A stretch of DNA of 64,000 nucleotides from contig JBKECI010000019.1 in NCBI GenBank assembly GCA_047974405.1, positions 1 through 64,000 of the forward strand, written 5' to 3'. Each line of letters begins with the position of its first letter. Within the stretch, counting starts at the first letter, position 1. This document shows positions 6,604 to 16,395 of the stretch, piece by piece. This DNA comes from UPXZ01 sp047974405. Its GTDB lineage: Bacteria > Bacteroidota > Bacteroidia > Bacteroidales > Paludibacteraceae. Under the pieces are notes generated by a model. That model was given only the letters and a program-made list of their open reading frames with translations, searched no databases and was not told where the DNA came from. The translations under genes were made by a program, and so were the position numbers.

Positions 6604-9600
6604 ATGAAAACGACCAAAGTATTCGGTTACATACTGGCAGTCATCACAATGCTTTTTGTGGCAATGCCTGCAACCACTTTTGCACAGCGACCTATGGAAA
6701 AACTCGGTAGGAGCGTTGTAGCACAAAAAGTATCGAACGGAGTGTACGTAAACTGGCGATTACCCTCCGAAGAGTGGTACAACACTACTTACAAACTATA
6801 CCGAGACGGAAGTTTGATACACACTACTACCGCAAACGGAGCTTCCAATTTTCTTGATGCCTCCGGCACAGTCTCTTCCACCTATACCGTTACAAGCATA
6901 AAAAATGGAGTAGAATCGTCCCCCTCCGCCATTGCTGCTGTTATGACCAAACCCTATTTTGAAATTCCCCTTCGAGATATTAAAAAATTAGGTAAATACG
7001 GCTACTATCCCAATGACGCTACCGCCGCAGACTTGGATGGAGACGGCGAATATGAAATCATATTGAAACGGATGAAACGTGACTGGAGCCAATCATGCAC
7101 CGACTTCACCTATTTTGAGGCATATAAGCAAGACGGTACTTTTTTGTGGGCTATTGACGTAGGACCCAATATAACGATGGATGTGGAGATTAACATTGCC
7201 GCATTTGATTTTGACGGCGACGGAAAAGCCGAAGTATTTATGCGCTCTTCCGACAATACCATATTTGGCTTGGACATCAACAACCAAGGTGGCATTTCGG
7301 TAGGAGACAGAGATGGAGACGGTTACACTAACTATCGCTTGGCTCCGTTTAACGGAGTAGGAGGAGACGGTTTTATGAACGCCGGACCCGAATATTTGTC
7401 CTTGATTGATGGAATGACAGGGAAAGAGTTGGATTGGGCTAATTTTATTCCTCGTGGCAACTCCAACGACTGGGGCGACGGCTATGGACATAGAGCAAAC
7501 AAATTTTTCTTCGGAGCTCCCTATTTAGATGGATTGCATCCGAGTCTGTTTACCGGAAGAGGCATTTATACTATGACAAAAATGCAAACTTACGACGTGG
7601 TAAACAAAAAATTAGTAAAAAAATGGTACTGGGAAAGCACCTCCCCCGATATTAAACAACAAGGAAAATACGACACTTATCCCAAAAGCTACTTTGGACA
7701 AGGCTACCATAACTATACCATAGCCGATGTGGATGGTGATGGAAAAGATGAAGTCAATTGGGGCTCGATGACTATCGACGATGATGGTAAGCCTCTTTAC
7801 TCTTCAGAATTGGGACACGGCGATGCACAACACTACGGAGATTTAGACCCATATCGTCCAGGGCAGGAAATGTTTGCCTGCAACGAAACAAAACCGGGAA
7901 CAAACCTGCGAGACGCTAAAACAGGTCAAATACTATACCGCCACATAACCCCGAGCGACTGTGGGAGATGCTGTGCCGCAAATGTTACCGATGCTTTCAA
8001 AGGGGCAGAAATCTGGGGCGGAGGAAAAGGTGTATCTGCCACAGATAGAGTGGATATGAACTCCTTTGGCTTAGCTGAAAACTACAGAATATATTGGGAT
8101 GGAGATTTGCTGGAAGAAATTTGTGACCATACCGATTTTTCAACATCAACAGGAGTAGGATACGGAAAAATCACCAAATTTATCAGCTATGGAAACGTGA
8201 TGCCGCTCCTGACAGCCGATGCCTATTCTTGTAATTACACCAAAGGAACGCCTTGCCTGCAGGCAGACTTAGTAGGAGATTGGAGAGAAGAGGTCATCTG
8301 GTGGAGAAAAGATAGTTTGGCTCTGCGCGTTTATACCACGCCCATACCTACTACCAATCGCATATATACACTCATGCACGATCACCAATACCGCCAAGCT
8401 ATTTGCTGGCAAATGTGCGGCTACAACCAACCGCCTCATACCAGTTTTTATCTTGGTTCAGATTTTCCCACACCCATTCCTGCCAAATCGACCAACGGCA
8501 AAATTGTTTGGAACGGCAACAGTTCTGTTTGGGACACTACAACCCCCAACTGGATGGATGGAAATGACGAAATAAATCTGTTGGCAGGAACAAGCACCCC
8601 TATTTCATTTGCCGATGGCAAAAGCGTACTGTTTGACAATCGCGCTTCCAATCGCGATGTCCAACTATCTGGAACTCTTTCGCCCGAAATACTTACCATT
8701 TCAAGCGCAGGTAACTATAAAATAGGAGGAAACGGAACATTGACCGGTAGTATGCGGTTAGATAAAATGGGAGACAGCACCCTTGTTTTATCCGGAAACC
8801 ATACTTACTCAGGAGCAACAAATGTATGGGAAGGCAACTTGTGGATGGATGGAACTTTAACATCATCTCCCATTATCGTAAGACGCCATTCAAACTACGG
8901 CGGAAACGGTATGTCGGGCAATGGAATCGAAACGGAATACAATGCGGGCGTTTACATAGGTGGAATGAACAAGTCGGATACGATGAAAGTAAACGGAAAT
9001 ATACATATGGTTGCCGGTGCCAAAATGATATTTGATCTGTCAGACAATCCCACCATCCCTGCCGGCAATAATTCATCCTTAAAAAATGACCACTTAATCC
9101 TTAATGGCAATTTAATTTTGGACGCAAGTTCAATCATCGTCATTCATCAAATGGCAAGTTCACTCCCTCAGGGAGAATATTTACTTGCGCATATCAATGC
9201 TGCCGAGGGGGATTTGAGTAAGGTTAAAATATCGGGAATTGTAGGGACTGCTGCAGAATTGAAATACATCCCGATAGAAAATAACCTCTATTTGGTAATT
9301 AAGGGGGTAAGAACTGCCGGTAAAATCACATGGTCGGGCAATGCCAATAGCGATTGGGATATAGCTAAAACTTCCAACTGGCTTAATCTGGGCTATTCCG
9401 ATATTTTTGTGTCTAATGACAGTGTGCTTTTCGACTCAAGTTCATCAAATAGAACAGTAAATATCACAGACAGTATCCCCGCGGCTTATGTCGAGGTGAG
9501 CAGTGCAGACGATTATATTTTTGACGGAGTCGGAGCCATCACAGGCAATGCAGCTCTACACAAAACAAGCTCAGGCACTTTAACTATCAACAATAGAAAC

Positions 9601-11346
9601 ACCTTTACCGGCAAAACAGTTGTTGAAGGAGGTGGAATATTGTCACTGAAATATGCACCGGCTGAAACAAATGTGGGAGGAATAGGACCCAATACTACAG
9701 ACCCTTCTTATCTGATATTGAAAGATAGTTCTGTACTCCAAATTACTACTGCCAATGAAATTACCAGTAGAGGCATGACCGTAGAAGGAGCTGCCGGAGG
9801 GGTGTTGAACACGCCCGCATCTCTGTATTGGTACGGAGCCATCACAGGAACCGTTCTGACAAAAAACGGCACCGGTACATTATATCTGTCCAACAACAAT
9901 AGTTCGCTAAACGAAACCGTTCTGTCCGAAGGAAAAATTATTTTGAACACCTCCTCATATCCCTATGGAGTAGGGAAAAAAGCAACATTGCTAGGAGGTA
10001 CTCTTGAAGCCGCCAATAACATCGGCGCATACCTGTCTAGCAACACAAATTATGTGGTACCCACAGGTTATACCGCAAATGTTGTAGCAGCACCCCGATG
10101 CGAATACAACGGAACACTTAGCGGCGAAGGTACCCTGAATTGGTCTTGTGATTATATAAGAGCCTATATAAACGGAAACTGGTCTGGTTTTACAGGAAAT
10201 TTGAATATTAACGCGAATAGTGCCAATTCTACTTACGAAAATCACTTTATAGTGAATAGTGCCAATGGATTTTCCAATGCCACCATTACATTGGGTTCGG
10301 GCGTAAGGATGTGTTACAAAAACGGCACATCCGATAACGGACGCACCAAAATAAAAGTAGGTTTGTTAAAAGGAAATGCCGGAGCCGAGTTTTACAACGC
10401 AGATTTGGAAGTAGGCGCCAACAATTTGGGAGGTATCTATTCCGGCTCTATTTCGGGTTCTACGGCAGTTACCAAAGTAGGTACAGGTATTTGGACCATC
10501 AGTGGAACCAACTCATATACCGGTACAACCACCGTTAACGGAGGCACATTATATGTCTATTCAAGCATTGATGGCACCGGCTCTGTTATTGTAAACGCAG
10601 ACGCCGTATTAAACCTGAGAGGGAGCGTTGCCGGTATGGTTAATGTTAATCAAAACGGAGCCGTTTATCTCTTTGGTACGGCAAATTCCAACCTTGCATC
10701 CAAAGGATTACTGATAGGGACAGGCACAATAAAAGGGATTACTATGCTGAACGATAGTTCTATAACTCGTCCGGCAAATTTATCATACGGCACATTAAAC
10801 TTTGGCAGTAGCGTAACAATGAGTTCGGGTGCAACATTGGAAATGCAAATTGGTGGTGGCTCTTCATTGTGCGACAATTTGGACATAACCGGAGCATTAA
10901 CCTGCAACGGAACTTTAGACGTTATCCTCAACGCCGGTACCTTAGCTTTGGACAATTCTTATCAACTCTTCAATGCCGGTTCGATTTCGGGTACATTTGC
11001 AAATATAAAACTGCCCGAATTGAGCGAAGGACTACAATGGGATTTATCACAACTATATACATCAGGAATTATCAAAGTAATAAATAACACCGGAGTATAT
11101 AGCCCGAATCTAAAAATAGGAATAGAAAAAAATCCGTCCGAAGGGATATTCAGAATTTTTGTAGAAAACGAAACCAACTTCAGAGTGCAAGTGGCAGATA
11201 TGTCAGGTAAGAAAGTTTACGATAAGTATATTTCGACGGGTAACGGGAAATTTCAAATAGACCTGAGCGAATACGCAAGCGGTATATTTTTGCTGAACAT
11301 CTCATCTTCAATCGGATATAATACTTTAAAATTGATAAAAAAATAG
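6604..11346 (+). CDS. Secreted PL11 rhamnogalacturonan lyase with beta-repeat domain and T9SS sorting signal
   Basis: A signal peptide (about residues 1-28, ending near TTFAQ) is followed by a polysaccharide lyase family 11 unit at about 30-625. This opens with a small beta domain and continues as a beta-propeller with calcium-binding repeats (DLDGDGEYE, DFDGDGKAE, DVDGDGKDE, DLVGDWREE). PL11 enzymes cleave the rhamnogalacturonan I backbone by beta-elimination. From about 631 to 1490 there are two related modules opening GKIVWNGN (631) and GKITWSGN (905), and several autotransporter-associated strand repeats such as ISGTNSYTGTTTVNGGTL. Residues about 1495-1580 form a T9SS type A sorting domain ending in NTLKLIKK. 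At 1580 residues it is more than twice the usual PL11 length. It leads an operon with uxaC seven bases downstream. Confidence 0.92.
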   Translation: MKTTKVFGYILAVITMLFVAMPATTFAQRPMEKLGRSVVAQKVSNGVYVNWRLPSEEWYNTTYKLYRDGSLIHTTTANGASNFLDASGTVSSTYTVTSIKNGVESSPSAIAAVMTKPYFEIPLRDIKKLGKYGYYPNDATAADLDGDGEYEIILKRMKRDWSQSCTDFTYFEAYKQDGTFLWAIDVGPNITMDVEINIAAFDFDGDGKAEVFMRSSDNTIFGLDINNQGGISVGDRDGDGYTNYRLAPFNGVGGDGFMNAGPEYLSLIDGMTGKELDWANFIPRGNSNDWGDGYGHRANKFFFGAPYLDGLHPSLFTGRGIYTMTKMQTYDVVNKKLVKKWYWESTSPDIKQQGKYDTYPKSYFGQGYHNYTIADVDGDGKDEVNWGSMTIDDDGKPLYSSELGHGDAQHYGDLDPYRPGQEMFACNETKPGTNLRDAKTGQILYRHITPSDCGRCCAANVTDAFKGAEIWGGGKGVSATDRVDMNSFGLAENYRIYWDGDLLEEICDHTDFSTSTGVGYGKITKFISYGNVMPLLTADAYSCNYTKGTPCLQADLVGDWREEVIWWRKDSLALRVYTTPIPTTNRIYTLMHDHQYRQAICWQMCGYNQPPHTSFYLGSDFPTPIPAKSTNGKIVWNGNSSVWDTTTPNWMDGNDEINLLAGTSTPISFADGKSVLFDNRASNRDVQLSGTLSPEILTISSAGNYKIGGNGTLTGSMRLDKMGDSTLVLSGNHTYSGATNVWEGNLWMDGTLTSSPIIVRRHSNYGGNGMSGNGIETEYNAGVYIGGMNKSDTMKVNGNIHMVAGAKMIFDLSDNPTIPAGNNSSLKNDHLILNGNLILDASSIIVIHQMASSLPQGEYLLAHINAAEGDLSKVKISGIVGTAAELKYIPIENNLYLVIKGVRTAGKITWSGNANSDWDIAKTSNWLNLGYSDIFVSNDSVLFDSSSSNRTVNITDSIPAAYVEVSSADDYIFDGVGAITGNAALHKTSSGTLTINNRNTFTGKTVVEGGGILSLKYAPAETNVGGIGPNTTDPSYLILKDSSVLQITTANEITSRGMTVEGAAGGVLNTPASLYWYGAITGTVLTKNGTGTLYLSNNNSSLNETVLSEGKIILNTSSYPYGVGKKATLLGGTLEAANNIGAYLSSNTNYVVPTGYTANVVAAPRCEYNGTLSGEGTLNWSCDYIRAYINGNWSGFTGNLNINANSANSTYENHFIVNSANGFSNATITLGSGVRMCYKNGTSDNGRTKIKVGLLKGNAGAEFYNADLEVGANNLGGIYSGSISGSTAVTKVGTGIWTISGTNSYTGTTTVNGGTLYVYSSIDGTGSVIVNADAVLNLRGSVAGMVNVNQNGAVYLFGTANSNLASKGLLIGTGTIKGITMLNDSSITRPANLSYGTLNFGSSVTMSSGATLEMQIGGGSSLCDNLDITGALTCNGTLDVILNAGTLALDNSYQLFNAGSISGTFANIKLPELSEGLQWDLSQLYTSGIIKVINNTGVYSPNLKIGIEKNPSEGIFRIFVENETNFRVQVADMSGKKVYDKYISTGNGKFQIDLSEYASGIFLLNISSSIGYNTLKLIKK

Positions 11347-11352
11347 AAATCT

Positions 11353-12759
11353 ATGAAAAAATTTAATGACGACAATTTTCTGTTACAAACCGAAACAGCA
11401 CAAAAACTCTATCACGAACACTCCAAAATTCAGCCAATAATAGACTATCATTGTCATTTGAATCCTGAATTTATAGCAAACAACAGAAAATTTGACAATT
11501 TGGGACAAATATGGCTCGAAGGCGACCACTATAAATGGCGTGCTATGCGTACCAACGGTGTGGACGAACAATATTGCACAGGAAAAGATACCACCGATTG
11601 GGAAAAGTTTGAAAAATGGGCAGAAACCGTTCCTTACACTATGCGAAACCCACTTTACCACTGGACACATTTGGAGCTGAAAACAGGATTTGGTGTGGAG
11701 AAACTATTAAACCCAAATACAGCAAAAGAGATTTACGACGAGTGTACCGCAAAACTCCAAACATCTGAATACACTGCGCGTGGACTGATGAAAAAATACA
11801 AAGTGGAGGCCGTATGTACCACTGACGATCCCATTGACGATCTGAGATACCATAAATCCCTGAAAGAAGAAGGATTTGAAATAAAAGTATTGCCAACGTG
11901 GAGACCCGACAAAGCAATGGCAGTAGAGAATCCATCGGAATACCGCGCTTATGTCGAAAAACTTTCTGAAATATCCGGAGTGAGTATCAGCAATTTTAAC
12001 GACTTGATAGCAGCACTTCGCAATCGGCATAACTTTTTTGCATCCATCGGATGCAAGCTTTCAGATCATGGAATCGAAGAATTTTACGCAGAAGCGTACA
12101 CACAAGCCGAGATCGACTCAATATTTAACAAAGTGTACGGAGGCAAGGAGTTGACATCGGAAGAAATTCTCAAATTCAAATCGGCTATGCTCTACGAAGG
12201 GGCTGTTATGGATTGGGAAAAAGGGTGGACACAACAATTTCATTACGGAGCTATTCGCAACAACAACACCCGACTGTTCAACCAATTGGGAGCCGACACC
12301 GGTTTTGATTCTATCGGAGACTTTACGGTAGCAAAAGCGATGAGCAAATTTTTAAACAAACTAGATACCGACAATAAACTGGCAAAAACTATTCTATACA
12401 ATCTTAACCCGAGAGACAACGATATGATTGCCACAATGATAGGTAATTTTCAGGATGGTTCGGTCGCAGGCAAAATTCAGTTTGGTTCGGGATGGTGGTT
12501 TCTCGATCAAAAAACAGGGATGGAGGCTCAACTAAACTCGTTGTCAAATTTAGGACTATTGAGTCGTTTTGTAGGTATGCTTACCGACTCCCGCAGTTTT
12601 CTGTCGTATCCTCGGCACGAATATTTCCGTCGTATTTTGTGCAATCTGATTGGCAACGATATTGAAAATGGACTCATCCCTTCTTCCGAAATAAACTTTA
12701 TTGGAAAAATGGTAGAAAACATATCCTACAACAATGCAAAAACTTTTTTTGAATTTTAA
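11353..12759 (+). CDS. uxaC: Uronate (glucuronate/galacturonate) isomerase
   Basis: This 468-residue amidohydrolase-fold enzyme interconverts D-galacturonate with D-tagaturonate and D-glucuronate with D-fructuronate. The N-terminal IDYHCHLNP metal motif, the RTNGV segment, the NPLYHWTHLEL segment and the C-terminal SYPRHEYFRR stretch are typical, and the length is normal. It follows the lyase by seven bases and precedes the epimerase by 31, so all three should be co-transcribed. Its likely task here is to take galacturonate freed from pectin into central metabolism. Confidence 0.95.
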   Translation: MKKFNDDNFLLQTETAQKLYHEHSKIQPIIDYHCHLNPEFIANNRKFDNLGQIWLEGDHYKWRAMRTNGVDEQYCTGKDTTDWEKFEKWAETVPYTMRNPLYHWTHLELKTGFGVEKLLNPNTAKEIYDECTAKLQTSEYTARGLMKKYKVEAVCTTDDPIDDLRYHKSLKEEGFEIKVLPTWRPDKAMAVENPSEYRAYVEKLSEISGVSISNFNDLIAALRNRHNFFASIGCKLSDHGIEEFYAEAYTQAEIDSIFNKVYGGKELTSEEILKFKSAMLYEGAVMDWEKGWTQQFHYGAIRNNNTRLFNQLGADTGFDSIGDFTVAKAMSKFLNKLDTDNKLAKTILYNLNPRDNDMIATMIGNFQDGSVAGKIQFGSGWWFLDQKTGMEAQLNSLSNLGLLSRFVGMLTDSRSFLSYPRHEYFRRILCNLIGNDIENGLIPSSEINFIGKMVENISYNNAKTFFEF

Positions 12760-12789
12760 TTAATAATAATAACTTAAAATAATAACTTT

Positions 12790-14034
12790 ATGAAACTGGA
12801 TAAATTTAGCGTTGGGGTAGGCGACCGCTTTTCTCACCAAGGCGAGGCTCAATTAAGAGCCATAATGAAAGCAAATGCAGAAGGTATAGAGGTGTGTCCC
12901 GTATGGAACAAATCCAACCGCGAACATACTTACGTATATTCAAAACCAGAAGACACCCGTAATGAGGCTGACAATGCTGTGAAAAATTTAAATTACAAAG
13001 GAAACTATTTTGTAGATGCAGACCATATCAATCTTGGTACCGTTGAACCGTTTGTAAAGGTATCGGATTTTTTCACATTGGATATTGCTGCGTTTATAGG
13101 CAAAGAGAGCTCACCTGAAGAGGTAAGAGAATTTGTTTCATCTTGCGAAAAATATATTGGAGAATTAAAAATTTCCGGCATCGAGCAGCCGTTAATTATC
13201 ACAAAAGAATTGCTCGAAAAGGCTGCTCACACCTTTTTGGCAGCCACTCGCCAAGCGTCTGAAATATACAACTATTTGGCAAAAGAGAAGAGAGCGGGTA
13301 GTTTTATTACAGAGGTTTCAATGGACGAGGTTGAAACTCCGCAAACACCCATAGAAATGCTATTTATTCTGAAAATGTTGGCAAACTTTGGAGTGCCGGC
13401 ACAGACAATTGCTCCTAAATTTACAGGAAGGTTTAACAAAGGGGTAGATTATGTGGGAAATTTGGTACAGTTTGAAAAAGAATTTGAAGAAGACCTGCTT
13501 GTCATTGACTTTGCCGTAAAAGAATTCGGACTACCACAAGAGCTTAAAATGAGTGTACACTCCGGTAGCGACAAGTTCTCTATTTATCCTATTATCAGTA
13601 AATTGGTAAAAAAGCACAATAAAGGACTTCACCTAAAAACAGCAGGTACTACTTGGTTGGAAGAGGTTATTGGCTTAGCCAAAGCAGGTGGAGACGGATT
13701 GGTATTGGCAAAAAAAATATATGCCAATTCGTACAACAGGAGTGAGGAACTTTGTGCACCTTATGCCGATGTTATTGACATAGATAACGCAAAACTGCCT
13801 ACTGTCGAAGAGGTTGATACCTGGACAAGTGAAAAATATGTAAATACATTACAACATGAACCTACCTGTACAGATTATAATCCCAATTTTCGTCAATTGA
13901 TACACGTAGCCTACAAAGTTGCTGCCGAAATGGGCAAGGAATATACCGATATGCTGGTTAAATATTCTGATGTGATTGGTGACTGTGTAGAAAACAATAT
14001 TTATACACGGCACATAAAACGTATTTATAGCTGA
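12790..14034 (+). CDS. uxaE: Tagaturonate epimerase family protein
   Basis: The 414-residue protein resembles the UxaE family, which epimerises D-tagaturonate to D-fructuronate and so replaces the tagaturonate reductase/altronate dehydratase branch. The opening FSVGVGDRFSHQGEAQL, the central PIEMLFILKMLANFGVP and the conserved MSVHSGSDKFSIYP segment are characteristic. It is the last gene of the lyase-uxaC-uxaE operon, and its place directly after uxaC supports the call: together they would convert galacturonate to fructuronate. A downstream hairpin at 14070 ends the operon. Fructuronate reductase and mannonate dehydratase genes must lie elsewhere. Confidence 0.75.
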   Translation: MKLDKFSVGVGDRFSHQGEAQLRAIMKANAEGIEVCPVWNKSNREHTYVYSKPEDTRNEADNAVKNLNYKGNYFVDADHINLGTVEPFVKVSDFFTLDIAAFIGKESSPEEVREFVSSCEKYIGELKISGIEQPLIITKELLEKAAHTFLAATRQASEIYNYLAKEKRAGSFITEVSMDEVETPQTPIEMLFILKMLANFGVPAQTIAPKFTGRFNKGVDYVGNLVQFEKEFEEDLLVIDFAVKEFGLPQELKMSVHSGSDKFSIYPIISKLVKKHNKGLHLKTAGTTWLEEVIGLAKAGGDGLVLAKKIYANSYNRSEELCAPYADVIDIDNAKLPTVEEVDTWTSEKYVNTLQHEPTCTDYNPNFRQLIHVAYKVAAEMGKEYTDMLVKYSDVIGDCVENNIYTRHIKRIYS

Positions 14035-14069
14035 TCTCTATTAACCTATACTCCATACACAAGAGAAAG

Positions 14070-14110
14070 TCCCCGTATTTATAAAATCTCTCATAGATAC
14101 GGGGATTTTT
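14070..14110 (+). terminator. Terminator of the pectin operon
   Basis: CCCCGTAT at 14071-14078 pairs with ATACGGGG at 14097-14104, extended inward by TAT/ATA, and is followed by ATTTTTG. It lies 36 bases after the uxaE stop. Confidence 0.8.
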
Positions 14111-14295
14111 GTAATCTGTATTGTTTGCCAAATGGCAAAATAGATACATTTTCAACAACTTGACATAAATTTTACCAGTTTTGGAGTTCATTTTCTACCC
14201 TGCGAGAGGGTATTTATCATATCCAAACTTCTTGTTATCTCAGCATAGCTTGGGAACTGCACCAATTGCTCAGAGAAAAAAATAGTTACAGATTT

Positions 14296-16356
14296 TTATT
14301 TGAAATCCAATACCAAAGCACCGCTTTCCGATACCGAATAATATTCGATACCATTTTCTATACACCTCTCTTTTATCTTATCCCGATACCAAGCGGATAT
14401 ACTTTTATCAACAATAATCATTGTTGGTTTTATGTTTGCCAATATGTCTTCGGGTTTCACTTTTATTCTGTTTGAAAGTATAAGATAATCTACTTCTATT
14501 TTTGTGTCAGACAATCTGTTTTTTAGAGTGTTATCGGTAAGTATATATAATTTTTTCCCTTGAAATGAGGTAAATCCATTCTTAGACCAACTGTTTGAGG
14601 TAAAAAAGAGAGGGGGAGACACCAGATTATTTTTCCAAAAACTGCCGGCAGTTTTTTCAGCCTGAACAGTATCGTTTGTAAAAACATAATTTTTACCATT
14701 CGAAACAAAATTGATAATTGACGCATAATAATCCGAGAATACGATTAGTTTTTTGTCGGTCAGTATTTTATATCTTTGTATGGCAAATGAAGAGGTGATA
14801 AAAAGGAGAGAAAACAAACCGACCAATAATATGTAGTATTTTTTGTTGTAACAATACGATGTGATGGAGATAATTGCTATCAAAACAAATATCAGCTGTG
14901 CATAATTCAAAGAAATATTAGAAATGGAAAAGGGCAGCGACTGAATCTTCTCTATGGAAAAATTCATAAACCAAATAGTATATTTCAATAAGAAAGCAGC
15001 AATATTTCCCATAAAAGGGATGAAAGAAAAAACCAGCAAAGCTATGGAGAGATAAATAATAACGCTTGCCAAGGGGATTACCACAAAATTGGCAAGTAGA
15101 AAGAAGTTGGGGAATTGGTGAAAATAATAGAGGGTAAAAGGGGCTGTGCCAAGTTGTGCCGAAACCGAAACCGCTATTAAACTCCAACTCCAACGTGCCA
15201 ATCTATTGTTAAACGTAAACCATTTTGAAATAAAGGGTTGAAAAAAAACAATACTTATTACGGCTGTGTAACTTAACTGAAAACCTATCTCGAACAGAAA
15301 ATTGGGTTTAAACAGCAGCATTAAAAAAGCAGACATAAAAATGGTATTGTAGATTTGTGGCTTTCTCTCCAACATCGATGCCATTGATACAAAGCTAAAC
15401 ATTAACGAAGCGCGAGTTACAGCGGGAGAGAGTCCGGTAATAAATGCATAAATCCATAAAAACAGGATGATAAAAACTGCTTTTATTATTTTCTGTTTTC
15501 TTGTATTTTTTAAAAACCGGAGTAAAAAATTCAATACGACAAATATTATCCCTACGTGTAACCCGCTGATTGCCAATACGTGCATGGCACCTGCCGCGCT
15601 ATAGTTTTTTCGCAAATCGGGTTGAAGTTCGTCAGTATAGCCCAAAGTAAGAGCTGCAAGTACGGCAAATTCATCTCCTCCAATGCCGTAAGTACGATAA
15701 ATATTCAACAGATTATTTCTCGAAATGCTTGCTAAACGGCGCAAAGAGAGAGGGGGATTTACATCGTATATTTTCCAGTTACTTTCCGCGACGTATGCGG
15801 TTGCCATGATTCCCTGCCGTTCCAAGTATTCCGCATAATCAAATCCTCCGGGATTTTGTACGCTTTCCGGTTTTTGAAATTCGGTGTAAACAAGTAACCT
15901 ATCGCCATAAATTAACGATCTGATGAGTGTATCTTTTTTGATATAGACAATGGCTTTACCATATTCATTTACAATTCCGGCAGTATCGTTGTACGATTGC
16001 AAAATCCTGACTTTGCATTGGTAAGAGTTTGTTTTCTCTACAGGAGATGAAATCAGTTCAACTTTATAAGTATTTTGCTTTTGTAAGGCTGAAAATCTAT
16101 TTTCTTCCTCGATATTGGTGCAAAGCAAATAGCCGACATTCATTAATAGTAAGAAAACACCAACTCCAAAAATCCAGCGATGTTTGTATTGCGTGTCCGA
16201 AGGCTTTATCAGAAAAGAGGCTCCTATAAGTACAAAAGAAAAAAACAGCGTGAAAAGAGTGGCAGATAAGGGAATTCTTACAAACTGAAACAATACAATA
16301 CCCGTAGCCAAAGCAAGCAACAGTCGGGCAAAAGGGGTGCGTTGCAAAAAGTTCAT
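14296..16356 (-). CDS. comEC: ComEC/Rec2-type DNA uptake channel
   Basis: The 686-residue membrane protein has an N-terminal two-helix plus soluble DUF4131 region (about 1-200) and the Competence domain with the signature HVLAISGLHVGIIF at about residue 265. The following helices cover residues to about 510. ComEC forms the inner-membrane pore for single-stranded DNA in natural transformation. The C-terminal part (about 520-686) is where many homologues carry a metallo-beta-lactamase-like nuclease; here it is short and shows no HxHxDH motif. It lies 40 bases after rpe on the same strand. Whether the strain is competent cannot be told from this gene alone. Confidence 0.9.
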   Translation of the reverse strand: MNFLQRTPFARLLLALATGIVLFQFVRIPLSATLFTLFFSFVLIGASFLIKPSDTQYKHRWIFGVGVFLLLMNVGYLLCTNIEEENRFSALQKQNTYKVELISSPVEKTNSYQCKVRILQSYNDTAGIVNEYGKAIVYIKKDTLIRSLIYGDRLLVYTEFQKPESVQNPGGFDYAEYLERQGIMATAYVAESNWKIYDVNPPLSLRRLASISRNNLLNIYRTYGIGGDEFAVLAALTLGYTDELQPDLRKNYSAAGAMHVLAISGLHVGIIFVVLNFLLRFLKNTRKQKIIKAVFIILFLWIYAFITGLSPAVTRASLMFSFVSMASMLERKPQIYNTIFMSAFLMLLFKPNFLFEIGFQLSYTAVISIVFFQPFISKWFTFNNRLARWSWSLIAVSVSAQLGTAPFTLYYFHQFPNFFLLANFVVIPLASVIIYLSIALLVFSFIPFMGNIAAFLLKYTIWFMNFSIEKIQSLPFSISNISLNYAQLIFVLIAIISITSYCYNKKYYILLVGLFSLLFITSSFAIQRYKILTDKKLIVFSDYYASIINFVSNGKNYVFTNDTVQAEKTAGSFWKNNLVSPPLFFTSNSWSKNGFTSFQGKKLYILTDNTLKNRLSDTKIEVDYLILSNRIKVKPEDILANIKPTMIIVDKSISAWYRDKIKERCIENGIEYYSVSESGALVLDFK

Positions 16357-16395
16357 GGCTCTGTCTGTTTCTTTATTCTCTACTGCTTAAATATT

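Noticed and set aside
7093..7491. Minus-strand open frame of 132 codons inside the lyase gene
   Set aside because: It lies wholly opposite a well-supported PL11 domain and has no recognisable family or promoter; it is a shadow frame.
14196..14212. Short hairpin TACCCT/AGGGTA downstream of comEC
   Set aside because: Only six pairs and no T-run on either strand; too weak to call a terminator.
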